Source of the DNA: JADJPO01 sp963724535
Lineage (GTDB): Bacteria; Actinomycetota; Actinomycetes; Actinomycetales; Kineosporiaceae
DNA: 64,000 nt
Direction of reading: 5' to 3'
Assembly: GCA_963724535.1 (NCBI GenBank)
Contig: CAVRVD010000026.1
Span: 1 to 64,000 of the forward strand
This document shows positions 52,907 through 64,000 of this stretch, piece after piece. The notes below the pieces were generated by a model. It worked only from the letters and a program-made list of their open reading frames with translations. It ran no database searches and was not told the DNA's origin. The translations under genes were made by a program, and so were the position numbers. Numbering within the stretch: position 1 is the first letter of the stretch; each line of letters begins with the position of its first letter.

Positions 52907-52910
<4 letters not shown>
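52323..52910 (+). CDS. ECF sigma factor, SigD/ShbA type
   Basis: 195 residues. Region 2 ([44 protein letters not shown], in outline) with the -10 binding helix, region 4 ([44 protein letters not shown] in outline) with the -35 HTH. Region 4 ends in the HTH typical of ECF12/SigD-like factors. Position before an RsdA-like gene and guaB fits Mycobacterium SigD and Streptomyces ShbA. ATG at 52323 is chosen; a longer frame to 52185 is not conserved. Couples by GTGA to the anti-sigma gene. Confidence 0.88.
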
Positions 52911-55595
<2,685 letters not shown>

Positions 55596-55730
55596 CGCCG
55601 GTGCACGCGGTCGTCGTTGCGTCGGCGTGGAGCCGCTCAGGGCCCGAATTCCTCGGGTAACGACTTCCGGGTGGCTCGGAGCCTGTGGATAGTCGTGGAT
55701 CGCGGCCGTCGGCGCCCGAGGCTGTGCGCT

Positions 55731-56521
55731 GTGGATGCGCGCGCCGTGGTCATCGAGCTGGGCGGACGGGCCAGCCTGGCACAGCTGGTGCGTCGGACCA
55801 CGCGCGGCCACGTCCGGGCGGCGGTCCGGCGTGGCGAGCTGCAGCGCGTTGCGCGGGGGTACTACATCGCCACGGGCATGGCGCCGCAACGGACCGCCGC
55901 GGCGAGTTGCGGCGGGGTTCTGTCGCACGACTCGGCGGCTCTCGAACTCGGCCTGGACGTGTGGGGCTCGCCCAACCAGGTGCACGTCACCGTGCCGCCG
56001 GGGGCCAGGCCGTCCCCCCACAAGGGGGTGCGGGTGCACTGGAGCCGCCTGCAACCGCACGAGAGCGCCGACGGAACGACCACAACGCTTCGCACCGTGC
56101 TCGACTGCGCCGTGGCGTTGCCCCTGCCCCGTGCCCTGGCGATAGCCGACAGCGCTCTGCGGCTCGGCCGGATCACGGCCGAGGAGCTCCACGCCGGCGC
56201 CGCCGCGCAGGCTCCGCGCCGTCGCGGCCGATGCGCTCACCTCGCTCGGCACGCCGATGGGCGGGCGCACACCGCCTTCGAGTCTGCACTGCGGGCCATC
56301 GTCCTCGAGGTCGGGCTGACCGGGTTCGTCCCCCAGCTACCGGTACAGCTCGGGCGGTTCACCGTGCACGTGGACCTTGGCGACCCTGAGCGCCGTATCG
56401 CTATCGAGGGGGACAGTTACGCCCGGAGTGGGTCGCAGAGGTGATTCGCCGGACCGTCGGGAACCGCTCCGTCGTCGTTGCCCGACGCGCGACCGCACGA
56501 CGGGCCGCGCCAGGGCAGTAA
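55731..56521 (+). pseudogene. AbiEi-like/DUF559 protein gene with internal deletion
   Basis: The N-terminal winged-helix (ELGGRASLAQLVRRTTRGHVRAAVRRGELQRVARGYY in outline) and middle region are AbiEi-antitoxin-like, and the C-terminal region begins a Vsr-fold DUF559 domain (VDLGDPERRIAIEGDSY). The frame then runs ARSGSQR and stops at 56444. In the neighbouring frame the conserved far C-terminus RPEWVAEVIRRTVG resumes at 56420, so an internal stretch of the nuclease domain has been deleted. GTG 55731 is the likely start. It sits between guaB and guaB3. Confidence 0.7.
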
Positions 56522-56550
56522 CGACGACCGGGTGGCGCGCGGACGCCCGA

Positions 56551-56556
56551 TAGCCT
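56551..56556 (+). promoter_or_regulatory. -10 element TAGCCT, leaderless guaB3
   Basis: TAGCCT lies six bases before GTG 56563. Confidence 0.5.
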
Positions 56557-56562
56557 TCTGGT

Positions 56563-57696
56563 GTGAACGAGATCGAGATCGGCCGGGGCAAGCGGGGTCG
56601 GCGCGGCTACACCTTCGACGACATCGCGATCGTGCCGAGCCGGCGCACCCGCGACCCCGAGGAGGTCAGCGTCGCCTGGCAGATCGACGCCTACCGTTTC
56701 GAGCTGCCGGTGGTGGCCGCACCGATGGACTCGGTGATGTCGCCGGCACAGGCGGTCGCCGTCGGCCGGCTCGGCGGGCTCGGCGTCCTGGACCTGGAAG
56801 GACTGTGGACCCGCTACGAGGACCCCCACCCGGTGCTCGCCGAGATCGCTGCCCTCGACCCGGACGCCGCCACCGCCCGGATGCAGGAGCTGTATGCCGA
56901 GGAGATCAAGCCGGACCTGATCGTCGCCCGGGTCAAGCAGATCCGCGAGGCCGGCGTCACGGTGGCCGGGGCGCTCAGCCCGCAACGGACCCAGCAGCAC
57001 TGGAAGCACGTCGTGGACGCCGGGGTCGACCTGTTCGTCATCCGTGGCACCACGGTCAGCGCCGAGCACGTCTCCGGTCGGGCCGAGCCGCTCAACCTCA
57101 AGCGGTTCATCTACGAGCTGGACGTCCCGGTCATCGTCGGTGGCTGCGCCACCTATACCGCCGCGCTGCACCTGATGCGCACCGGGGCTGCGGGTGTGCT
57201 GGTCGGGTTCGGCGGTGGGGCCACCCACACCACTCGGGCGACGCTGGGCATCCATGCCCCGATGGCGACGGCGATCGCCGATGTGGCCGCCGCCCGACGC
57301 GACTACATGGACGAGTCCGGCGGGCGCTACGTGCACGTCATCGCCGACGGCGGGATGGCCCGGTCCGGGGACATCGTCAAGGCGGTGGCCTGCGGGGCGG
57401 ACGCGGTGATGCTCGGGGCGGCGCTGGCCCGTGCCGACGACGCACCGGGCCGCGGGTACCACTGGGGCCCGGAGGCTCACCACGCGCTGCTGCCGCGCGG
57501 CGGGCGGATGCCGGTGCGCTCGGTCGGCAGCCTCACCGAGATCCTGCTCGGTCCCAGCCGGCAGCCGGACGGCGCGACGAACCTGGTCGGTGCCCTGCGC
57601 CGGGCGATGGCCACCACCGGGTACTCCGACCTGAAGGAGTTCCAGCGGGTCGAGGTGGTGGTCTCCCAGCACCGTCCGAGTGGCGGCGAGCGATAG
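56563..57696 (+). CDS. guaB3: GuaB3-family IMP dehydrogenase-like protein
   Basis: 377 residues, no CBS domains. TIM-barrel with AAPMDSVMSP, VIGGCATYTAA and HVIADGGMARSGD; FQRVEVVV end. At the catalytic loop the sequence is GGGATHTTR with His222 where IMPDH has Cys, so it may not be an ordinary IMP dehydrogenase. Relatives adjacent to guaB are conserved in actinobacteria. Its stop shares one base with the glpD start. Confidence 0.85.
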   Translation: MNEIEIGRGKRGRRGYTFDDIAIVPSRRTRDPEEVSVAWQIDAYRFELPVVAAPMDSVMSPAQAVAVGRLGGLGVLDLEGLWTRYEDPHPVLAEIAALDPDAATARMQELYAEEIKPDLIVARVKQIREAGVTVAGALSPQRTQQHWKHVVDAGVDLFVIRGTTVSAEHVSGRAEPLNLKRFIYELDVPVIVGGCATYTAALHLMRTGAAGVLVGFGGGATHTTRATLGIHAPMATAIADVAAARRDYMDESGGRYVHVIADGGMARSGDIVKAVACGADAVMLGAALARADDAPGRGYHWGPEAHHALLPRGGRMPVRSVGSLTEILLGPSRQPDGATNLVGALRRAMATTGYSDLKEFQRVEVVVSQHRPSGGER

Positions 57697-59468
57697 TGGC
57701 TCGCGGGGTGGAGGCGACGAGCGAGAACAGCCTGATCGACGACCGGCCCGGGGACCGCGCCAGCCTGGGGCGGCTCGGTCCCCACGAACGTGACACCGCG
57801 CTGGCCGCGATGCGGTCCACCACCTTCGATGTCCTCGTCGTGGGTGGGGGCGTCGTCGGGGCCGGCTGCGCGCTGGACGCCGCGACCCGTGGCCTGAACG
57901 TGGCCCTGGTCGAGGCCCGGGACTGGGCCAGCGGCACATCGTCCCGGTCCAGCAAGCTGATCCACGGCGGGTTGCGCTACCTGGAGATGCTCGACTTCGC
58001 CCTGGTCCTGGAGGCGCTGCGGGAACGCGGTCTGATCCTGACCCGGCTGGCCCCGCACCTGGCCCGCCCGGTGCCGTTCCTCTACCCGTTGCAGCACCGG
58101 CTCTGGGAGCGTCCCTACGTGGCCGCCGGGCTCACGCTCTACGACGGCATGGCCCGCACCGGCGCGGTGATGGCCGGCCTGCCGATGCATCGGCACCTGA
58201 CCCGCACCGGCGCCCTCAAGCTGGCTCCCAGCCTGCGCAAGGACGCCTTGGTTGGCGCGGTCCAGTACTACGACGCCCAGCTGGACGACGCCCGACACAC
58301 CATGAACCTGGTCCGCACCGCCGCCGCCTACGGGGGGCAGGTCGCGAACCGGACCCGAGTCGTCGGCGTCCTGCGCGAGGGCGAACGGGTGGTCGGCGTC
58401 CGGGTGCGCGACCTGGAGCACGGCGCGCAGTTCGAGATCGCCGCTGAGCAGGTGATCAACGCGACCGGTGTGTGGACCGACGAGACCCAGGCGATGGTCG
58501 GGGAGCGGGGCCAGTTCAAGGTCCGCGCCTCCAAGGGCATCCATCTCGTGGTCCCGAAGGACCGGATCCAGTCCAGCACCGGGCTGATCCTGCGCACCGC
58601 CACCTCGGTACTCTTCGTCGTCCCGTGGGGCCGGCACTGGATCATCGGCACCACCGACACCGACTGGGACCTCGACAAGGCCCACCCGGCGGCCTCCGCC
58701 CGGGACATCGACTACCTGCTCGACACGGTGAACACCGTGCTGGCCACCCCCCTGACCCGCGAGGACGTCGAAGGCGTCTACGCCGGGCTGCGTCCCCTGT
58801 TGTCCGGAGAGAGCGACCAGACCTCCAAGCTGTCCCGCGAGCACGTGGTGGCCCACCCGGCGCCGGGGCTGGTCGTGGTGGCCGGCGGCAAGTACACGAC
58901 CTATCGGGTGATGGCGGCCGACGCCGTCGACGAGGCCGCTCGCACGCTGAACTTCCGGGTGGCGCCGAGCTGTACCGACGAGGTGCCGCTGGTGGGCGCC
59001 GAGGGCTACCGCGCGGCCTGGAACGCGCGGGTGCGCACGGCTGACCGGGTGGGCCTGCACGTCGCCCGCATCGAGCACCTGCTGGGCCGCTACGGGTCAC
59101 TGGTCGAGGAGGTCCTCGAGCTGTGCGTGGCCGACCCGGCGCTGAAGGCGCCGCTGCCCAGCGCCGAGGACTACCTGTGCGCCGAGGTCGTCTACGCAGC
59201 CTCGCACGAGGGCGCCCGGCACCTGGACGACGTACTGGCCCGGCGCACCCGGATCTCCATCGAGACCTGGGACCGGGGGGTCGGTGCCGCGCCGCACGCA
59301 GCAGCCTTGATGGCCGGTGTGCTCGGCTGGAGTGCCGATCAGACCGACCGCGAGGTTCGCCACTACCTGGCCCGGGTCGAGGCCGAACGTGCGTCCCAGG
59401 CCCAGGCGGACGACGAGACCGCCGACGCCGTCCGGATGGGCGCCCCGGAGATCGTCCCGCTCGCCTGA
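57696..59468 (+). CDS. glpD: Aerobic glycerol-3-phosphate dehydrogenase
   Basis: 590 residues. FAD-binding GGGVVGAGCALDA (~51-63), SSRSSKLIHGGLRYLE, and conserved GGKYTTYRVMAADAVDEA near residue 400; C-terminal DAO domain after. Oxidises glycerol-3-phosphate to dihydroxyacetone phosphate, feeding electrons to quinones. GTG at 57696 shares one base with guaB3 (TAGTG), so they are co-transcribed. Gap 59469-59651 shows no gene. Confidence 0.93.
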   Translation: MARGVEATSENSLIDDRPGDRASLGRLGPHERDTALAAMRSTTFDVLVVGGGVVGAGCALDAATRGLNVALVEARDWASGTSSRSSKLIHGGLRYLEMLDFALVLEALRERGLILTRLAPHLARPVPFLYPLQHRLWERPYVAAGLTLYDGMARTGAVMAGLPMHRHLTRTGALKLAPSLRKDALVGAVQYYDAQLDDARHTMNLVRTAAAYGGQVANRTRVVGVLREGERVVGVRVRDLEHGAQFEIAAEQVINATGVWTDETQAMVGERGQFKVRASKGIHLVVPKDRIQSSTGLILRTATSVLFVVPWGRHWIIGTTDTDWDLDKAHPAASARDIDYLLDTVNTVLATPLTREDVEGVYAGLRPLLSGESDQTSKLSREHVVAHPAPGLVVVAGGKYTTYRVMAADAVDEAARTLNFRVAPSCTDEVPLVGAEGYRAAWNARVRTADRVGLHVARIEHLLGRYGSLVEEVLELCVADPALKAPLPSAEDYLCAEVVYAASHEGARHLDDVLARRTRISIETWDRGVGAAPHAAALMAGVLGWSADQTDREVRHYLARVEAERASQAQADDETADAVRMGAPEIVPLA

Positions 59469-59651
59469 GTCGCTGCCGCGCACCCTGGCCGGTTCATCCG
59501 GATGGCGCAGCGCGGACGGAGTAGTGCACTACGGCGCCGGAGTGCGCCGGTGTCGGCCGGCCGGGCGCAGCGGCCAGGGGTCGGCTCAAGACCGTCGACG
59601 GTGGTGCCGAAGGGCCTCTCGGAACACGAAACCGGCTCCGGGAGCGATCCG

Positions 59652-60005
59652 ATGACGATCATCAAGGCGACCTGTCCCTGTTGCGGCGACGTGGAGCTGA
59701 CCCGCGACCAGGTCCGGTTGACCGTGCACCCGGTGAAGGAGCGCTCCAACTACAGCTTCATCTGTCCCAAGTGCGGCGACGAGGTGCGCAAGCCGGCCGG
59801 GGCCGAGGTGATCCGGCTGCTGAAGATGGGCGGGGTGACCGCCGTGGCCGTCGACGTTCCGGCCGAGGCCACCGAGGTGCACGTGGGCCCGCGGATCAGC
59901 GAGGACGAGTGCCTCGACTTCAGCAACTGGCTCGAGTCGGCCACCGCCGTCGCGGCGGCCGCAGCAGCAGGCCTGCACCACCGCGTCGAGGAACCCTGGG
60001 ACTGA
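59652..60005 (+). CDS. Zinc-ribbon hypothetical protein
   Basis: 117 residues with Cys8, Cys10-11 and a CPKCG pair (38-42), so probably a zinc ribbon. The rest is acidic, with a low-complexity Ala run near residue 98. Function unknown. ATG follows GGAG. Confidence 0.7.
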   Translation: MTIIKATCPCCGDVELTRDQVRLTVHPVKERSNYSFICPKCGDEVRKPAGAEVIRLLKMGGVTAVAVDVPAEATEVHVGPRISEDECLDFSNWLESATAVAAAAAAGLHHRVEEPWD

Positions 60006-60030
60006 CCGATCCCTGCGGTGGGTCCTCTTC

Positions 60031-60036
60031 CATAAT
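60031..60036 (+). promoter_or_regulatory. -10 element CATAAT, leaderless DUF1707 gene
   Basis: CATAAT lies six bases before ATG 60043. Confidence 0.6.
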
Positions 60037-60042
60037 GGACAG

Positions 60043-60459
60043 ATGCCCGTCGTTCCGGCCTCCGGTGACCAGCCGGTCACGCCTGCCCAGCGGGACGCGG
60101 CGATCGCGGCCCTCATCGTGCACCGGGAGGCCGGTCGGCTGAGCTCGACCGAGTACGAGGACCGGCAGGTACTGGCCGACGCCGCACGCACCTGGGCCGA
60201 CCTGGACGCCCTGTTCGTCGACCTGCCCGCTCCGCACCCGCAGCGGCCCGTCCCCCCGCAACCGGCCGGTCCCGCCCACCCCGACCACCCGGCGGGCGGC
60301 CCAGCCGGAGTCGGCGGGCAGATCGCCTGGGGCCCGGGTCTGGTCGCGGCCCTGCCGATCCTGGTGCTGCTGCTGTTCTTCGTGACCCGCGCCTGGCAGG
60401 TCTTCCTGCTCGTGCCGCTGGTGTGGATCTTCACCTCCGGGCCCGGCCGCCGCCGCTGA
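60043..60459 (+). CDS. DUF1707 (SHOCT-like) membrane protein A
   Basis: 138 residues. The N-terminal DUF1707 helical domain (QRDAAIAALIVHREAGRLSSTEYEDR in outline) leads through a Pro-rich linker to one C-terminal hydrophobic segment (AALPILVLLLFFVT). Function unknown; these domains are short oligomerising helices. It is a paralogue of the gene at 61117; about 60% identical by eye in the helical domain and nearly identical at the end. Confidence 0.8.
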   Translation: MPVVPASGDQPVTPAQRDAAIAALIVHREAGRLSSTEYEDRQVLADAARTWADLDALFVDLPAPHPQRPVPPQPAGPAHPDHPAGGPAGVGGQIAWGPGLVAALPILVLLLFFVTRAWQVFLLVPLVWIFTSGPGRRR

Positions 60460-60525
60460 GCGCTGGGTGCCCGGCCGAGGACGTCGGCACCTTGCCCGGC
60501 GACGCGCGGCGGCGTGTGCTGGAAG

Positions 60526-60550
60526 TGTCACAACCCGAAGGGTTGTCACA
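60526..60550. promoter_or_regulatory. Imperfect inverted repeat before the 2TM gene
   Basis: TGTCACAACCC-GAA-GGGTTGTCACA has one mismatch; the two TGTCACA ends also repeat directly. It is 16 bases before the 2TM start: candidate operator. Confidence 0.45.
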
Positions 60551-60566
60551 TCCTGCGAGGTGCATC

Positions 60567-61055
60567 ATGAGCAAGACCACGATGACTCCCTCGCCCCTGG
60601 TGAACAGTCACTGGTCGAGTGACCTGCGGGTGACACGCTGGATCCTGGCGGTGCTCGGCGCCATCTCGGCCTTCATGGGCCTGTTCATCCTGTTCGGCGG
60701 GGAGGACCAGTATGTCGGTCTCGGCGGCGAGGCCTCCTGGCGCGTTGGCGACATCGACCCGTTGTGGGCGTACGGCCTGCTGATCGGCGGCCTGGTGTTA
60801 CTGGTCGTCGGTGGCTACGCCGTCGCTCGATACCACGCGGCCGTGCGTGCCGGCACCCGACCGGCCACCACGCCGCGGTCCGACCTGATCTCCCACGCGA
60901 TCGTGTTCGTGATCGTCAACGCCTTCATCTGGGCCCAGGACATCGCCCTCGGTGACGGTGTGAACTACGCGTGGTGGATCACCGTCCCCTGGGCCGTGGG
61001 GCTCCTGGCCCACGGCTACGCCTACCTGGCGGACCACCGGCATGTCACGAGGTGA
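60567..61055 (+). CDS. 2TM-domain membrane protein
   Basis: 162 residues with about four hydrophobic segments, the last two being the 2TM-domain helices (SHAIVFVIVNAFIWAQDI; ITVPWAVGLLAHGYAYL), flanked by the DUF1707 genes. ATG at 60567 follows GCGAGGTG. Function unknown. Confidence 0.75.
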   Translation: MSKTTMTPSPLVNSHWSSDLRVTRWILAVLGAISAFMGLFILFGGEDQYVGLGGEASWRVGDIDPLWAYGLLIGGLVLLVVGGYAVARYHAAVRAGTRPATTPRSDLISHAIVFVIVNAFIWAQDIALGDGVNYAWWITVPWAVGLLAHGYAYLADHRHVTR

Positions 61056-61079
61056 CGAGACCGGCTCGGCGGGCTGGGA

Positions 61080-61109
61080 CTGACCCTGGCAGGACGGGCG
61101 ACCCATAAT
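61080..61109 (+). promoter_or_regulatory. Promoter of second DUF1707 gene
   Basis: CTGACC (61080-61085), 18-base spacer, CATAAT (61104-61109), seven bases before ATG 61117. The ATG at 61108 overlaps the -10 and is not a credible start. Confidence 0.6.
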
Positions 61110-61116
61110 GGGGACC

Positions 61117-61521
61117 ATGTCCGAGCTTGAGGATCCCGGCCCGTCCCGTGTCGGTCCGGCCCAGCGAGAGGCGGCGATCGCCGCCCTGGCGGCACACCGT
61201 CAGGCAGAACGGCTCACGTCGACGCAGTTCGAGGAGCGGCAGGTGCTCGCGGACGACGCGCAGACCTGGGCGGATCTGGAGCGGCTCTTCGTCGACCTGC
61301 CGCCGCCGCACCCACACCGTCCGGTGCCACCCGCCGTCCCGCGGGACGCCCAGGCCCCGACGTCCGGTCCCACGGGCGGGGGAATCGCCTGGGGACCTGG
61401 CCTGGCCGCAGCGATCCCGATCATTGCGCTGATCCTGTTCTTCGTGACCGGCAGCTGGCTGGCGTTCCTGCTCGTTCCGCTGGTGTGGATCTTCACCAAG
61501 GGACCGGGACGGCGTCGCTGA
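61117..61521 (+). CDS. DUF1707 (SHOCT-like) membrane protein B
   Basis: 134 residues, same plan as the gene at 60043: helical DUF1707 region, Pro-rich linker, C-terminal hydrophobic segment and a near-identical end (FLLVPLVWIFT, then KGPGRRR here and SGPGRRR there). Likely a local duplication with the 2TM gene between the copies. Function unknown. Confidence 0.8.
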   Translation: MSELEDPGPSRVGPAQREAAIAALAAHRQAERLTSTQFEERQVLADDAQTWADLERLFVDLPPPHPHRPVPPAVPRDAQAPTSGPTGGGIAWGPGLAAAIPIIALILFFVTGSWLAFLLVPLVWIFTKGPGRRR

Positions 61522-61555
61522 CGGACCGGGCTCGGCCGGTCGACGGGGCGCTGGG

Positions 61556-61561
61556 TACCGT
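61556..61561 (+). promoter_or_regulatory. -10 element TACCGT, leaderless SURF1 gene
   Basis: TACCGT lies six bases before ATG 61568. Confidence 0.45.
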
Positions 61562-61567
61562 GAGGGC

Positions 61568-62380
61568 ATGTGGCGGACCGCCCTGCGACCTCGTTGGCTG
61601 GCCCTGTTGCTGGTGGTCCTCGCCGTGGTCAGCGGAATGGCCTGGCTCGGCAGCTGGCAGCTGGACCGGGCACGTCAGCAGGGCGAGCGGGCCCAGCGGG
61701 AACGTCTCGCGGCCGAGCCGGTAGAGTTGATCAGCCTGTTCGGGGCTCGTCAGCGGTTCCCCCCCGAGGGGGCCGACCGCCCGGTCCGGGTCGGCGGCCG
61801 CTGGGAGGGCCAGGGCCAGCTGCTGGTCGTCGGACGGCGCCAACCTGAGACCGACCGGCTCGGCTACTGGGTGCTCACCCCGTTGCGCCTGGACGACGGG
61901 TCGGCGATCGGCGTCGTCCGCGGCTTCGCCGATACCCCGCAGGCGCCGGGCGCCGCACCCCAGGCCCTGCAGGCGGGGCAGGTCGAGGTCACCGGGGTGC
62001 TCCGCCCGGGTGAGCCCGCCGTGGTCCGCACCCCGGGCGAGGACGCCGGCCTGCCGGCCGGACAGCTCGACCGGATCGACCCGGTCGAGCTGATCGAGCG
62101 CTGGGACGGGCCGCTGTTCACCGGCTACGTGGTCGCGGTGCCGGCGGTGGGTGCGGGTCTGGACGCCGTCCCGGTGGTCTCGGACCGATCCGGTCTGGCC
62201 CTGCAGAACCTGTCCTACGCCGTCCAGTGGTGGATCTTCGCCGCCTTCGGACTGTGGCTGTGGTGGCGCCTGGTCCGTGACGACCACCGCGGGGTGCTGT
62301 CCGGCCGCGCGGCCGGCCCCGACGCGACGGCGGAGCCGGTGTCTGCCGGCATGCAGCCGCCCGGCAGGATGGAGCCATGA
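61568..62380 (+). CDS. SURF1 family cytochrome oxidase assembly protein
   Basis: 270 residues. First membrane segment LALLLVVLAVVSGMAWLGSWQL followed by the family WQLDRARQQ; central beta-domain (VGRRQPETDRLGYWVLTPL); second segment near residue 225 (QNLSYAVQWWIFAAFGLWLW in part). SURF1 aids heme-copper oxidase assembly. Stop overlaps the next gene (ATGA). Confidence 0.9.
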   Translation: MWRTALRPRWLALLLVVLAVVSGMAWLGSWQLDRARQQGERAQRERLAAEPVELISLFGARQRFPPEGADRPVRVGGRWEGQGQLLVVGRRQPETDRLGYWVLTPLRLDDGSAIGVVRGFADTPQAPGAAPQALQAGQVEVTGVLRPGEPAVVRTPGEDAGLPAGQLDRIDPVELIERWDGPLFTGYVVAVPAVGAGLDAVPVVSDRSGLALQNLSYAVQWWIFAAFGLWLWWRLVRDDHRGVLSGRAAGPDATAEPVSAGMQPPGRMEP

Positions 62381-62711
62381 CCGCTGCGCTGACCCGCTAC
62401 CGGGTGCTTGCCTACGCCACCGGGGTGTTCCTCGTGGTGCTGACCGTCAACATCGTTCTGAAGTACGTCCTGGACACCGCGCACCTCGGCGACTGGCTGG
62501 CCATCATCCACGGGTGGCTGTACCTGGCCTATGTGATCGTCACGGTGGACCTGTGGTTCCGCTCGCGCCAGGCCGACCCCGAGCGGCTGCCCTTCTGGCC
62601 CACCGTGGGCGTGGCCCTGGCCGGGACGATCCCGCTGGCCTCGTTCGTCGCCGAGCGCTGGGTCAGCCGTCGGTTCGCCGAGCGGCCTGCGCTGGCCGAT
62701 AGGCTCAACGT

Positions 62712-62715
<4 letters not shown>
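62377..62715 (+). CDS. DUF3817 membrane protein
   Basis: 112 residues with three membrane segments ([48 protein letters not shown]). Function unknown; conserved upstream of guaA in actinobacteria. Coupled to guaA by GTGA. Confidence 0.88.

Positions 62716-64000
<1,285 letters not shown>

Overview
The window is high-GC DNA from an actinobacterium. Between 47.4 and 59.5 kb the order is groES-groEL1, whiD/whiB3-type WhiB, a B12-type MerR regulator, bldM, an ECF sigma factor, its RsdA-type anti-sigma factor, guaB and guaB3. This core order is known from Streptomyces (whiD-bldM-sigma-guaB, with groES/groEL1 nearby) and in part from Mycobacterium (groEL1-whiB3-sigD-rsdA-guaB2-guaB3). GTG starts and 1-4 base gene overlaps are common. 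No mycolate-specific gene is seen, so a filamentous or Frankia/Sporichthya-like lineage is more likely than a mycobacterium; that placement is inference.

Layout. 1-0.7 kb: 5'-truncated IS630 transposase. 0.8-10.2 kb: surface polysaccharide locus with a split PssD/PssE glycosyltransferase, sulfotransferase, flippase, GT2 glycosyltransferase, polymerase/ligase, a phosphotransferase-fold protein of unknown role and a Wzz-like chain-length protein. 10.3-23.4 kb: housekeeping run (mfd, lipoprotein, mazG, eno, ftsB/divIC-like, thioesterase, DUF501, ppx/gppA, lipoprotein, PadR + HAAS membrane protein, uracil-DNA glycosylase) ending in an unusual short tRNA with a UAA anticodon. 23.5-30.3 kb: accessory genes (small proteins, CPBP protease, DinB, an MFS exporter behind a SoxR-like box, a secreted beta-helix protein, VOC protein). 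30.6-38.2 kb: Bax-inhibitor-like protein, APS kinase plus TauE/SafE exporter, and a polyamine-type catabolic operon (gamma-glutamyl ligase, aldehyde dehydrogenase, SDR, gamma-glutamyl hydrolase). 38.2-47.3 kb: divergent MocR/YczE pair, a frameshifted phosphotransferase, acyl-CoA synthetase, a 95-bp tandem repeat, haloalkane dehalogenase, nucleoside hydrolase and a THUMP-like methyltransferase. 47.3-59.5 kb: chaperonins under two CIRCE operators, the developmental/sigma cluster, the guaB genes and glpD. 59.6-64 kb: zinc-ribbon protein, two DUF1707 paralogues around a 2TM protein, SURF1, DUF3817 and a 3'-truncated guaA.

How the parts connect. guaB (IMP to XMP) and guaA (XMP to GMP) form the guanylate pathway, with guaB3 as a CBS-less relative. 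The APS kinase makes PAPS, the donor the polysaccharide-locus sulfotransferase needs, so a sulfated exopolysaccharide is a reasonable inference. Many start codons sit exactly 6-7 bases behind a TANNNT/CANNNT hexamer, which points to widespread leaderless transcription. Small lesions and local duplications recur: two apparent single-base frameshifts (DinB, phosphotransferase), one internally deleted nuclease-type gene, and several short tandem duplications, two of them across stop codons.
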